This document shows positions 1 to 8,232 of a stretch of 64,000 nt of DNA, one piece after another; position 1 is the stretch's first letter, and the number at the start of each line of letters is the position of its first letter. The notes beneath the pieces are model-generated. The model was not told where the DNA came from. It was given only the letters and a program-made list of their open reading frames with translations, and searched no databases. The stretch comes from Thiotrichaceae bacterium (lineage in GTDB: Bacteria > Pseudomonadota > Gammaproteobacteria > Beggiatoales > Beggiatoaceae), in assembly GCA_028688145.1 (NCBI GenBank), contig JAQTYU010000004.1:16455-80454 (forward strand), given 5' to 3'. Made by a program: the position numbers and the translations under genes.

Positions 1-2
1 TA

Positions 3-461
3 AAAACAGGTTTGTTAATGGCAAATGATGAAACTTTGAGTGTGCAAGATTTCTTAGACGCGAAACTCAATGCGCGTTTAGTCAGTTTATCCGCTTGTGA
101 AACAGGGATGATAGGCGCAAAACATTTTGAGGAAGTAGTGGGTTTGCCGAGTAGTTTATTGCAAGCGGGTGTCGCTTGTGTGGTGTCATCATTATGGAGT
201 GTAGATGCATATTCAACGATGTTTTTAATGATAAAGTTTTATGAGTTTTTTAAACATGATGAAGATAATCCCGCAATTGCATTAAAAAAAGCTCAAAAAT
301 GGCTTAGACATGCTACTAAAAATGAATTATTGAGACTTAGTGAAAGTTTCCCATCTATTACACAAGGGAGAATTGAACAACAATTAGGTGAGTATTTTCC
401 CTTTGATAAACCTTATGAACACGCCTATTACTGGGCTGCTTTTTATGTAACAGGCGAATAA
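3..461 (+). CDS. CHAT-domain protease, C-terminal part (5' end outside window)
   Basis: The reading frame is open at the left edge, so only the C-terminal ~150 residues are present. They match the end of a CHAT domain (caspase-like cysteine peptidase fold): the block LVSLSACETG carries the expected catalytic cysteine, followed by GLPSSLLQAG and VVSSLWSVD, which are hallmark CHAT segments, and a terminal YYWAAFYVTG block. The catalytic histidine would lie upstream of the window. CHAT proteins usually follow TPR or other sensor domains and act as proteases in cell-death or signalling pathways; which N-terminal domain is fused here cannot be seen. An internal TTG/ATG near position 12-20 is not a convincing true start because homology to the domain begins before it. 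The gene ends about 20 bases before a broken ABC-transporter remnant on the opposite strand. Confidence 0.85.
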   Translation, partial: KTGLLMANDETLSVQDFLDAKLNARLVSLSACETGMIGAKHFEEVVGLPSSLLQAGVACVVSSLWSVDAYSTMFLMIKFYEFFKHDEDNPAIALKKAQKWLRHATKNELLRLSESFPSITQGRIEQQLGEYFPFDKPYEHAYYWAAFYVTGE

Positions 462-477
462 ACCAAAAATTTCATCC

Positions 478-704
478 TTCCTGCTGTGCCACAAATTGCG
501 TCCGATACAAATTCGCATAAACGCCTTGGCGTTCCAACAACTCCGCATGTTTTCCCACCTCAACCACCTTGCCCTTATCCAACACCACAATTCTATCTAT
601 ATTCGCAATGGTGGAAAGGCGATGAGCGATGATAATCACCGTGCGCCCCGCTTTTAATGGCTTCGCCCGCTACAATGTTTAAATTTAAGTCACGCAACAA
701 TTCG
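478..704 (-). pseudogene. Remnant of an msbA-type ABC transporter with an internal deletion
   Basis: Read on the minus strand, about 662-700 encodes the stretch just before Walker A ([12 protein letters not shown]) and about 486-657 encodes the extreme C-terminus (a copy of the H-loop region to the end, including VLDKGKVVE and YANLYRTQF). The two pieces are joined directly, so Walker A, Q-loop, signature and Walker B are missing. Both pieces are very close at DNA level to the intact msbA at 5736-7481, where the missing part corresponds to roughly 5926-6387 (about 460 bases). The join also shifts the frame. It cannot encode a working ATPase and is best read as debris of a duplicated or recombined msbA paralogue. 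Sequence at 705-776 next to it has no recognised origin. Confidence 0.8.
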
Positions 705-776
705 GGAGCGATTGAGAAATTTACGTGGCAGTGATACAAGATAGCGAACCATAATCGCCATAGGAATTTTGCCACG

Positions 777-1433
777 ATGCTTGCACACATAAACTATCCG
801 ATTCGTATTTTATTAGTGGATGATCATCTGGTGGTGCGAGCAGGTTATCGCCGCCTGATTGAACGCCAAGCACATTTACAAATTGTGGCAGAAGCCAGCA
901 ATGGCGAGGCGGGCTATCAACTGTATGTGCAACATCAGCCCGATGTGGTGGTGATGGATTTATCCATGCCCGGACGCGGTGGCATTACCACAATTCAACA
1001 TTTGCGGGCGCGTTATGACAAAGCCAGAATTCTGGTATTTTCCATGCACGAAGAACCGATTTTTGCAGAACATGCCTTTGCCGCAGGCGCAGCGGGCTAC
1101 ATCACCAAAAGCAGCGCGCCTGAAGTGCTGGTCGAAGCCATCGAACAAGTTGCCCAAGGGGAAACCTATCTCGGCAACGACATCGCCCAAAAACTCGCCC
1201 TGCACAGCGTGTTAAACAATGCCAGCGCGGGCATTAAAAACTTATCCACCCGCGAATTTGAAATTTTCCGTCTGCTCGCAGAAGGGCGAACCACCGCAGA
1301 AATCGCCGAGCAGCTCAATGTCAGCCACAAAACCATTGCCAATTATTACAGCCAAATCCGCCAAAAACTAAACGTCAACAACACCGCCGAATTGATTCGC
1401 TTAGCAATTCGTCACGGAGTGGTGCAATTATGA
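777..1433 (+). CDS. NarL/FixJ-type response regulator (REC + LuxR HTH)
   Basis: A 218-residue cytoplasmic transcription factor. The receiver domain (about residues 8-125) has the acidic pair D15-D16 (LLVDDH), the phosphoacceptor D61 (VVMDLSMPG) and a conserved lysine in AAGYITKSS. The LuxR-type helix-turn-helix lies near 150-215 (LSTREFEIFRLLAEG, TAEIAEQLNVS, HKTIANYYSQI). The start at 777 gives the normal N-terminal lead into strand 1. The stop overlaps the next gene, a HisKA_3 kinase, by 4 bases (ATGA), so the two form a translationally coupled two-component system. It lies just upstream of a quinoprotein alcohol dehydrogenase; by analogy to LuxR-type regulators of exaA-like genes in Pseudomonas, regulation of that gene is a reasonable inference but is not shown. 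Confidence 0.9.
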   Translation: MLAHINYPIRILLVDDHLVVRAGYRRLIERQAHLQIVAEASNGEAGYQLYVQHQPDVVVMDLSMPGRGGITTIQHLRARYDKARILVFSMHEEPIFAEHAFAAGAAGYITKSSAPEVLVEAIEQVAQGETYLGNDIAQKLALHSVLNNASAGIKNLSTREFEIFRLLAEGRTTAEIAEQLNVSHKTIANYYSQIRQKLNVNNTAELIRLAIRHGVVQL

Positions 1434-2746
1434 GTTTACGGCTGAAAATCAGTTTATTTATTAGCGCGGGCACGGTGTTGGTTTTATGCTGTGCCTTGCT
1501 GGTGATTGTGATCAATGCACGCAGTGCCGTCGAAAAAGAAATTAATTCCACTGCGCAACTCAGCTTAGATTTATTAGAAACCGTGTTCAGCAGCCTGCCC
1601 CGTGACAGCGCACATTATCAAAATGCACTGCATCACTTGAAGAGTATGGAAAAACGGCGGCATCTCAGCATTCACCTGCAACAAATCGACAGCCAAGAAA
1701 CTTTGGAATATAGCAAAACGTTCTCGGTTTCTCCCGAAGTGCCTGCGTGGTTTACCCAATTAGTCGCGCCACAAGCCCGTGTATTTCGACGTTCCCTCAC
1801 TTCCGCGCCGTTCACCCAAGCCACCGATATTATTTTGCAAACCGATCCCAGTGACGAAATCGAAGAGGCGTGGCAAGAATCTTCAGATTTATTGATGCTA
1901 CTTTTAAGTTTTGCACTCAGCCTTATTGTTTTACTTTACATTGGCTTAGGGATTGCCTTACGCCCGTTAAACCAATTGCAACAGGCTTTAGATGCCATTG
2001 GACGCAGACAATATCACACCAGTTTGCCGATGTTTCACTTGGCAGAATTTGACAATTTAGCCCAGCAATTCAACGCAATGGCGCAACAATTACAACAAGT
2101 GCACAAAGAAAACCAACGCTTATTACAAGAATCTTTATCCTTGCAAGAAGAAGAACGGCGCGTGATTGCTCGCGAACTGCATGATGAATTAGGGCAATGT
2201 TTAAGTGCCATCAAAGCCGATGCGTTTTCGATTATCAGCCCCGAGCAAAGCCCCGAAATTAATGCCAGTGCCCGCGCCATTGCTGACACGGCGGGCTATG
2301 TCTATGGTTTGGTAAAAGATATGATTCGGCGTTTGCGTCCTGCGGCATTGGATGAATTGGGCTTAATTGCAGCCTTGCAACAAAGTTTAGCGGAATGGCA
2401 AAGCCGCTACCCGCAAACCCAAGTGGATTTTCAAACCAAGGGCGATTTTTCCCAGTTAAATGCCGCCTTCTCAATTCATTTATACCGCATTGTTCAAGAA
2501 GCTTTAACCAATGTGGCAAAACATGCCGCCGCTCAACATCTCAATATTCAACTCATCCATAACACTCAACAAATTGATTTAAAAATAAAAGATGACGGCG
2601 AAGGTTTTGATGTCACTTATCCGCATCAAGGTTTAGGTTTGCTGGGGATTCGGGAACGGGTCGAAGCTTTAAATGGACAACTGGAAATTCACAGCACTCC
2701 GCAACAAGGGACGGTTTTAAAACTCCGTTTACCGTTACAAAAATGA
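1430..2746 (+). CDS. Sensor histidine kinase, NarX/UhpB (HisKA_3) type
   Basis: A 438-residue membrane kinase. A transmembrane helix spans about residues 7-28, a periplasmic sensor region of ~125 residues follows, then a second helix near 155-177 and a HAMP-like linker (LRPLNQLQQALDAIG). The dimerisation and phosphoacceptor domain is of HisKA_3 type, with the H of RELHDELGQ as phosphorylated residue, and the HATPase_c domain carries LYRIVQEALTNVAKHA (N box), DDGEGFD (G1) and GLGLLGIRERVE (G2). This subfamily pairs with LuxR-type regulators, matching the overlapping upstream gene. The periplasmic domain is not recognised, so the signal is unknown; the neighbouring alcohol dehydrogenase makes an alcohol- or redox-related cue plausible. 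Confidence 0.9.
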   Translation: MSLRLKISLFISAGTVLVLCCALLVIVINARSAVEKEINSTAQLSLDLLETVFSSLPRDSAHYQNALHHLKSMEKRRHLSIHLQQIDSQETLEYSKTFSVSPEVPAWFTQLVAPQARVFRRSLTSAPFTQATDIILQTDPSDEIEEAWQESSDLLMLLLSFALSLIVLLYIGLGIALRPLNQLQQALDAIGRRQYHTSLPMFHLAEFDNLAQQFNAMAQQLQQVHKENQRLLQESLSLQEEERRVIARELHDELGQCLSAIKADAFSIISPEQSPEINASARAIADTAGYVYGLVKDMIRRLRPAALDELGLIAALQQSLAEWQSRYPQTQVDFQTKGDFSQLNAAFSIHLYRIVQEALTNVAKHAAAQHLNIQLIHNTQQIDLKIKDDGEGFDVTYPHQGLGLLGIRERVEALNGQLEIHSTPQQGTVLKLRLPLQK

Positions 2747-2816
2747 AGCAGTTTGTATCATTAAATTTTTATTTGTATTAAAATAATGACAAATTGCTAA
2801 CAAACTAGCATTTTAT

Positions 2817-2848
2817 GAAGTTTTCCTGCGAAAAATCGGGAAAACTTC
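2817..2848. promoter_or_regulatory. Inverted repeat upstream of the alcohol dehydrogenase gene
   Basis: A perfect 10-base inverted repeat (GAAGTTTTCC / GGAAAACTTC) with a 12-base loop lies in the ~296-base gap between the kinase stop and the dehydrogenase start. It has no T-run immediately after it, so it may be an operator or an RNA hairpin rather than a simple terminator. The rest of the gap is AT-rich, with a minor hairpin (CCTGT/ACAGG) near 2936-2951 and no other gene. Confidence 0.45.
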
Positions 2849-3042
2849 CCGCCAAAACCCTGATATTTTCCCTTCTCTACTTTAAGATACACTCATTATA
2901 CTAACTCTCAATTATTCAAACATGATAAGCCATTCCTGTCTGACAACAGGCTGAGTTTTAACTGTTGAATAAGCTTTCATATTTTCTAAAGACTAAAATA
3001 ATTAGTTTTTTATTAAAAAAGCTATCAAAGGAGATAAATGAG

Positions 3043-4920
3043 ATGTTATCTATGCTCACCCGCCGTCCGCTCGCTCTGGCACTCAGTGCAGTTTTATTCA
3101 GTTGTCATCTCGGTGCTGTCCACGCAGAAAGCAAAGCTGTCACTTGGGAAGACATCGCCAATGATGCCGAAACCCCGCAAGATGTGCTGATGTATGGCAT
3201 GGGGGTTAAAGCGCAACGCTGGAGTCCCTTGAAACAATTGAACACCGATTCTGTGAAAATGTTGCAACCTGCGTGGAGCTTTTCATTTGGTGACGAAAAA
3301 CAACGCGGTCAAGAAACCCAAGCAATTATTCATGACGGGATTATTTATGTCACCGCCTCTTATTCGCGGATTTTTGCTTTGGATGCGCGTACCGGGAAAC
3401 GTCTCTGGGATTATTCTTATCGGCTGCCTGATGACATTCGCCCGTGTTGTGACGTGGTGAATCGTGGGGCTGCGATTTATGGGGATAAAGTCTTTTTCGG
3501 AACGTTAGACGCTGCCATCGTTGCGCTGAATAAAGACACGGGTAAAGTGGTTTGGAAAGTCAAATTTGAAGATCACAAAATCGGCTACACCATGACGGGC
3601 GCACCCACCATTGTGAAAGATCAAAAAACGGGACGGATGTTATTAATACACGGCTCGTCAGGCGATGAATTCGGTGTGGTAGGCAAATTATTTGCGCGTG
3701 ATCCTGACACGGGGAAAGAAATTTGGATGCGCCCCTTGGTCGAAGGACACATGGGACGCTTAGACGGCAAAGACAGCACAGTCACGGGTAATGCAAAAGC
3801 CCCTTCTTGGCCACGCGATAAAGACGGTAAATTAGTCGATGCGTGGAATCATGGCGGCGGTGCGCCGTGGCAAAGTGCTTCATTTGATGTGGAAACGAAT
3901 ACTATCGTAGTCGGTGCAGGCAATCCCGCGCCTTGGAATTCATGGATGCGTCATCCCGGTGATAGCTTATTCACCTCGGGACAAGCCTATGTTGATCCCG
4001 CTACTGGCGAGTTAATCGGCTTTTATCAACATACACCTAGCGATACTTGGGACTTCTCAGGCAATAACGAAATTGTGTTGTTTGAATATCAAGATGCCAA
4101 TGGCAAGAAAGTCAAAGCGGGCGCACATGCGGATCGCAATGGTTTCTTCTACATTACTGACCGCACTAAATTAGCAGAACGCACGCCCACAGAACCCAAT
4201 AAACCCACTTCTTTGATTAATGCCTTCCCCTTTGTGGATGGGGTTAATTGGGCAAGCAGCATTGATTTGAAAACAGGCAGACCTGTCGAAGTTGAAGGGC
4301 ATCGTCCGCAATTGCCTGAAAAAGGTGAAAAACGCGGCAAACCTGTTGAAGTTTCCCCACCCTTCTTAGGTGGCAAAAATTGGAATCCGATGGCATATAG
4401 CCAAGATACGGGCTGGTTCTATTTAGGCGCAAATCATTGGAAAGAAAGTTATTGGACTGAAGATTGCGCCTATCATGCAGGCTCGGCATTCTTGTGTATG
4501 GGTTTCCGCATCCAACGCATGTTTGATGACCACGTCGGCACTTTACGCGCCGTCAATCCTAAAACAGGCAAGGTGGAATGGGAACATAAGGAAAAAATGC
4601 CCTTATGGTCTGGGGTATTAGCCACCGCTGGGAATTTAATTTTCACGGGCACGGGTGAAGGTTATGTTAAAGCTTTCAACGCAACCACAGGTGAAGAAGT
4701 CTGGAAATTCCAAACAGGTTCGGGGGTGATTTCTAGCCCGATTACTTGGGAAATGGATGGTGAACAGTATATCGGGATTACTTCAGGTTACGGCGGGGCT
4801 GTGCCGTTATGGGGCGGCGACATGGCAGAGTTGACCAAACCGATTACCCAAGGTGGTTCATTCTGGGTGTTTAAAATCCCCACCTGGGCAAAATCCTTGA
4901 CCAACGCCGCTGCTAAATAA
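3043..4920 (+). CDS. exaA: PQQ-dependent (quinoprotein) alcohol dehydrogenase, ExaA type
   Basis: A periplasmic quinoprotein of 625 residues that would oxidise primary alcohols to aldehydes and pass electrons to a cytochrome c. The start at 3043 is favoured over an in-frame upstream start at 2965 because AAAGGAG lies 10 bases before it and the protein then begins with a normal signal peptide ending AVHA. Eight-bladed propeller motifs are present: the vicinal cysteines of the active site (RPCCDVVNRG), repeated W-docking segments (GKRLWDYS, GKVVWKVK, GKEIWMRP), and the active-site loop SDTWDFSGNNE. The residue two positions after the catalytic Asp is Ser, not the Asp that marks lanthanide (XoxF/PedH) enzymes, so calcium is predicted. 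The C-terminal half (FRIQRM, LWSGVLATAGNL, GGAVPLWGGDMAEL) resembles ExaA of Pseudomonas. No cytochrome or PQQ synthesis genes are adjacent. The two-component pair lies directly upstream. Confidence 0.88.
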   Translation: MLSMLTRRPLALALSAVLFSCHLGAVHAESKAVTWEDIANDAETPQDVLMYGMGVKAQRWSPLKQLNTDSVKMLQPAWSFSFGDEKQRGQETQAIIHDGIIYVTASYSRIFALDARTGKRLWDYSYRLPDDIRPCCDVVNRGAAIYGDKVFFGTLDAAIVALNKDTGKVVWKVKFEDHKIGYTMTGAPTIVKDQKTGRMLLIHGSSGDEFGVVGKLFARDPDTGKEIWMRPLVEGHMGRLDGKDSTVTGNAKAPSWPRDKDGKLVDAWNHGGGAPWQSASFDVETNTIVVGAGNPAPWNSWMRHPGDSLFTSGQAYVDPATGELIGFYQHTPSDTWDFSGNNEIVLFEYQDANGKKVKAGAHADRNGFFYITDRTKLAERTPTEPNKPTSLINAFPFVDGVNWASSIDLKTGRPVEVEGHRPQLPEKGEKRGKPVEVSPPFLGGKNWNPMAYSQDTGWFYLGANHWKESYWTEDCAYHAGSAFLCMGFRIQRMFDDHVGTLRAVNPKTGKVEWEHKEKMPLWSGVLATAGNLIFTGTGEGYVKAFNATTGEEVWKFQTGSGVISSPITWEMDGEQYIGITSGYGGAVPLWGGDMAELTKPITQGGSFWVFKIPTWAKSLTNAAAK

Positions 4921-4928
4921 AGCCCTGT

Positions 4929-4959
4929 GCTCACGCCTTGTTTAATTTTGGGCGTGAGC
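4929..4959 (+). terminator. Hairpin between dehydrogenase and pentapeptide gene
   Basis: A perfect 9-base stem (GCTCACGCC / GGCGTGAGC) with a 13-base loop begins 8 bases after the dehydrogenase stop. It lacks a strong T-tract, so it may only partly terminate or may protect the upstream mRNA end while some transcripts continue into the next gene. Confidence 0.5.
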
Positions 4960-4981
4960 CATTCCACTGAATAGGAACTCA

Positions 4982-5590
4982 ATGATGCGTTTATGTTTTC
5001 AGGGCTGGGCAATTTTATTGGGCGCGTTGGCTATTAATACTTATGCCGAAGAAATTGATAAGAATGAAGAAGCTCCCCCGCCCGAATTGGTAATTAATGG
5101 CTGTGTGATTAAACCGAGAACCGTTTGTCAAAAAGCCGATTTACGTAAAGCGGATTTACGCCATGTGCAATTGATGCAGGCAGATTTAAGCGGGGCAAAT
5201 CTGGAAGGTGCGAATTTAGCCCGTGCCGATTTACGACATATTAATTTAGCAGGCGCAAATTTGGCGGGTGCGAATTTGCTGGCAGTGAATGCGTGGGCGG
5301 GTTTTTTACAAGGGGCGAATTTCCAAAATGCGTCCTTAATTGGGGCAAATTTAGAGTTTGCGCGGATGAGTGGCGCGAATCTGGAACATGCCAATTTAGA
5401 AGGGGCAAATTTGGAAATGACTTTATTGCCTAAAGCCAAGTTGGCAGGCGCGAATTTACGCAATGCCAATTTACAAGAAACCAAGTTTTACAATGTGGAT
5501 TTAAGCGGCGCGGATTTAACTGGCGCGAAAATTCGTTATACCGTTTTTCAGGATGCGCGTGTGGACAATTGCAAAGGCTGTCCTCCTTAA
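4982..5590 (+). CDS. Secreted pentapeptide-repeat protein
   Basis: A 202-residue protein with an N-terminal signal peptide (GWAILLGALAINTYA, cleaved before EEIDK) followed from about residue 50 to 195 by uninterrupted A(D/N)LXX pentapeptide repeats (ANLEG, ANLAR, ADLRH, ANLAG and others), which fold into a right-handed quadrilateral beta-helix. Two cysteines precede the repeats (GCVIKPRTVC) and two follow them (CKGC), suggesting disulphide-capped ends in the periplasm. AGGAA about six bases before the tandem ATGATG supports the start. Pentapeptide proteins have diverse roles, so the function is unknown; its position after the alcohol dehydrogenase may mean co-expression. The long antisense frame here is a by-product of repeat codon structure. 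Confidence 0.88.
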   Translation: MMRLCFQGWAILLGALAINTYAEEIDKNEEAPPPELVINGCVIKPRTVCQKADLRKADLRHVQLMQADLSGANLEGANLARADLRHINLAGANLAGANLLAVNAWAGFLQGANFQNASLIGANLEFARMSGANLEHANLEGANLEMTLLPKAKLAGANLRNANLQETKFYNVDLSGADLTGAKIRYTVFQDARVDNCKGCPP

Positions 5591-5634
5591 GCATCCGCAA
5601 CTTCTCTCTTCACTTCTAAGATGTTAATGCATCT

Positions 5635-5670
5635 CTGTCAGGTTATATTGATAGCCTGACAGATTTTTTT
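5635..5670 (+). terminator. Rho-independent terminator after the pentapeptide gene
   Basis: A perfect 8-base stem CTGTCAGG / CCTGACAG with a 12-base loop is followed by A and seven T residues. It stands between two converging genes and serves the plus-strand pentapeptide gene. Confidence 0.85.
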
Positions 5671-5735
5671 AAGCAAATTCCCGAGCTTTAGCAAATATTG
5701 TTTACATGCCGCTGGATACAAAAGTGAAGCATTCG

Positions 5736-7481
5736 TTAAAGTGATTCATTCTGCGCCACAAATTGCGTCCGATACAAATTTGCATACACGCCTTGGCGTT
5801 CCAACAATTCCGCATGTTTTCCAATTTCGACCACCTTGCCCTTATCCAACACCACAATTCTATCGGCATTCGCAATAGTGGAAAGGCGATGGGCGATAAT
5901 GATCACCGTGCGCCCCGCTTTTAAACGTTCTAAAGCTTGTTGAACTGCAAATTCTGACTGCGTGTCTAAGGCAGAAGTCGCCTCATCGAAAATCAAAATC
6001 GGCGCATCTTTCAACAACGCCCGCGCAATCGCGATACGTTGGCGTTGCCCGCCCGAAAGTTTTACGCCGCGTTCCCCAACCATCGTATCCAAACCGTCAG
6101 GCATCTTATTGATGAATTCGAGTGCGTAAGCCGCATCAGCCGCCGCAATAATTTTTTCCCTAGTAACCCCTGCCAACGCGCCATAAGCGATGTTAGCGGC
6201 GACAGTGTCGTTAAATAACACCACTTCCTGACTGACCAGCGCAATATTTTCCCGCAACTTGGGCAAAGGCAACTGATTAATATCCACATCGTCGAGTAAA
6301 ATTTTGCCTTCGGGCAAACTGTAAAAACGCGGGATTAAATTCGCAAGCGTGGTTTTGCCGCTGCCCGACGCACCCACCAGTGCAATAGTTTCGCCCGCCG
6401 CAATGTTTAAACTCAAGTCACGCAACGCAGGATTATCTTTTGCTTGATAGGCGAAAGTGAGATTACATAAGCTGATTTTGCCACTTAATTTCTCAATCGG
6501 TTGCGTGCCCGTGTCGGTTTCAGATTTTTTATCTAATAAATCAAAAATACTTTGCGCTGCCGCTAAACCTTGTTGCAACTGGTCATTCACTTTGGTCAAA
6601 CGTTTTAGCGGTGCAAAAATCATCCCCATTGCGGTGAATAAAGACACAAATCCCCCGACACTGATGGCATTGGCGGCGGATTGTTTGGAGGCAATGTAAA
6701 TAATCACCGACAACGCGGCAGCGGTTAAAAACTGAATAATAAACACGCTAATTTCCGAGGTGGTTTCAGTTTTCACCGATAAATGTCGCACTTGGTCAGT
6801 GGCGGCGTGAAAACGTTGGTGCTCGTATTTATAGCCACCGAAAACTTTGACTAATTTATGTCCACTAATCGCTTCTTCCAAAATCCGTGTCATGTCGCCC
6901 ATCGTGTCTTGCAAAGTGGTGTTGATGCCACGCAGTTTTTTACTGACGCTACGAATGGTGACAATCAGCAAGGGCACGATGGTGAATACAATCAAGGTTA
7001 AAAACCAATTTAAATAAAACATCCAAGCTAATAAACCGATAATACTGATGCTGTCACGGATTAATACAATCAGCACTTCGGTAGACGCTGCCATCACCCG
7101 ATTGACATCGTAAGTGATTTTGGAAAGCAACACGCCTGAAGAAGTATTGTCAAAGTCGGTGGTGGGCAAGGTTAAAATCTTGTCAAACATTGCCACCCGT
7201 AAATCCATGACTAAACGGCTTGCAATCCAGGTAATGCCTACGCCACTGGCTAAAGTTGCCAAACCTTTCACCATAATCAGCCCCATTAAAATCATGGGCA
7301 TCCAGCGCATAAAATCCCCATTTTTTTCCACAAAGCCCACGTCTAATAAAGGCTGTAATAAAGCGGGCAAAGCAGGCTCAGTCATTGCGACAATCACCAT
7401 CGCGAAAATTGAGAGCGCGAAAATTTTCCAATAAGGGCGCACATAGCGTAACAAACGCAGATAAAGGGTTTTACTGTTCAT
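5736..7481 (-). CDS. msbA: Lipid A export ABC transporter MsbA (permease-ATPase)
   Basis: A 581-residue half-transporter that flips lipid A-core across the inner membrane as a homodimer. About six transmembrane helices lie in residues 15-290 (for example IFALSIFAMVIVA, LLAWMFYLNWFLTLIVFTIV), with the MsbA-like loop NTTLQDTMGDMTRILEEA. The ATPase domain has Walker A GASGSGKTT (~residue 370), Q-loop LVSQEVVLF, signature LSGGQRQR, Walker B ILIFDEATSALD and H-loop IIAHRLSTI. Length is the usual ~580 residues. There is no adjacent lpxK, its common partner. A deleted copy of the ATPase end lies at 478-704. Confidence 0.9.
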   Translation of the reverse strand: MNSKTLYLRLLRYVRPYWKIFALSIFAMVIVAMTEPALPALLQPLLDVGFVEKNGDFMRWMPMILMGLIMVKGLATLASGVGITWIASRLVMDLRVAMFDKILTLPTTDFDNTSSGVLLSKITYDVNRVMAASTEVLIVLIRDSISIIGLLAWMFYLNWFLTLIVFTIVPLLIVTIRSVSKKLRGINTTLQDTMGDMTRILEEAISGHKLVKVFGGYKYEHQRFHAATDQVRHLSVKTETTSEISVFIIQFLTAAALSVIIYIASKQSAANAISVGGFVSLFTAMGMIFAPLKRLTKVNDQLQQGLAAAQSIFDLLDKKSETDTGTQPIEKLSGKISLCNLTFAYQAKDNPALRDLSLNIAAGETIALVGASGSGKTTLANLIPRFYSLPEGKILLDDVDINQLPLPKLRENIALVSQEVVLFNDTVAANIAYGALAGVTREKIIAAADAAYALEFINKMPDGLDTMVGERGVKLSGGQRQRIAIARALLKDAPILIFDEATSALDTQSEFAVQQALERLKAGRTVIIIAHRLSTIANADRIVVLDKGKVVEIGKHAELLERQGVYANLYRTQFVAQNESL

Positions 7482-7500
7482 AGGGGAAATGGGTAGAGCC

Positions 7501-7786
7501 TGTGAATAAGAGCGGTGGAGAATTTTTTAAGTTATGCACATTGTACCGCTACTATATTATAAGTAGAAAAATATAATGATTATTAGCAAATGAAAATCTG
7601 TGGATAACTCGATTTTCATATTTAAATTCAAATAATTAAACTGTTAGTAAGCTGTGGATAATTTGTGCATAACTTTTTAATAACTTTTCGTGTTGCGCTG
7701 TGAAAGGCGATATTTTTTGGGAAAAAAGTGAGTTGTACACAAGTTATTCACAAGTTACTAACAGCTTATCCACAACTTACTAACAG
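7501..7786. other. DnaA-box cluster with long inverted repeat (replication-origin-like or DnaA-binding locus)
   Basis: This 385-base gene-free gap carries three perfect 9-mer DnaA boxes (TGTGGATAA at 7599-7607 and 7653-7661; TTATCCACA at 7766-7774) and four boxes with one mismatch (7501-7509, 7532-7540, 7664-7672, 7744-7752). A 21-base inverted repeat with 20 matches, at 7641-7661 and 7766-7786, contains one perfect box in each arm, and the flanking 10-mer TTACTAACAG occurs again at 7755-7764. An AT-rich stretch at about 7541-7650 could serve as an unwinding element. This is the signature of an origin of replication or of a DnaA-titration site. No dnaA, dnaN, gidA or parAB gene is adjacent, so origin function is inference. 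Confidence 0.55.
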
Positions 7787-7866
7787 GCGAAATAATTGCG
7801 ACTTCCGCGCTGGGAAGTTGTGAATTACTTTTTATTTCAATTAGTTATTAGGTTTAAAACGAGAAA

Positions 7867-8223
7867 TCAGGCATCCGCAGCAGTGATAAACTCAATTTGC
7901 TTGAGTAATAACTCGTTGCCGCTGATTAAACGGGTTTGCCAATCGCCGCAAGTTTTGCACAGCAAGCAATTTAAAGTGACTTCGCTTTCTGCGCCGCAAC
8001 TTTGACAGCGCACAGTGATAGGAATCGTTTCCAGAAGAAGTTCGGCTTGTGCCGCAATGGTGCCCGCTTGGGCAATGCTGAACGCGCTGTTTAATAATTC
8101 CGCTTCAATGCCGCTAAGCGCGCCAATTTGCACGGTAATTTTTGCCACGCCGAGGGCTTGATGTTCTACGGCAAGTTGTTCAACTTGTTGCATTAAGGCA
8201 TAACATACTGATAATTCGTGCAT
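7867..8223 (-). CDS. hypA: Hydrogenase maturation nickel chaperone HypA
   Basis: A 118-residue cytoplasmic metallochaperone that, with HypB, delivers nickel to [NiFe]-hydrogenase. The N-terminus MHEL supplies the conserved nickel-binding His2, and the zinc site is formed by two CxxC pairs (CQSC and CKTC) at about residues 73-95. Length is typical of the family (113-120). It follows hypC by nine bases and is transcribed with it. No hypBDEF or hydrogenase structural gene lies within the window, so the rest of the maturation system must be elsewhere. Confidence 0.93.
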   Translation of the reverse strand: MHELSVCYALMQQVEQLAVEHQALGVAKITVQIGALSGIEAELLNSAFSIAQAGTIAAQAELLLETIPITVRCQSCGAESEVTLNCLLCKTCGDWQTRLISGNELLLKQIEFITAADA

Positions 8224-8232
8224 AATTTTAAA

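Noticed and set aside
705..776. Possible transposase C-terminus (minus strand) beside the msbA remnant
   Set aside because: Only about 22 codons of an unclear basic sequence could be read and no IS end or family motif was identified.
3043..4920. Lanthanide-dependent XoxF-type methanol dehydrogenase
   Set aside because: The active-site loop reads WDFSG with Ser at the position where Ln-dependent enzymes have Asp, and the rest matches ExaA-type ethanol dehydrogenases.
5128..5484. 118-codon minus-strand frame inside the pentapeptide gene
   Set aside because: Repetitive KFAPxKxA composition is the mirror of the A(D/N)LXX codons, so it is a shadow.
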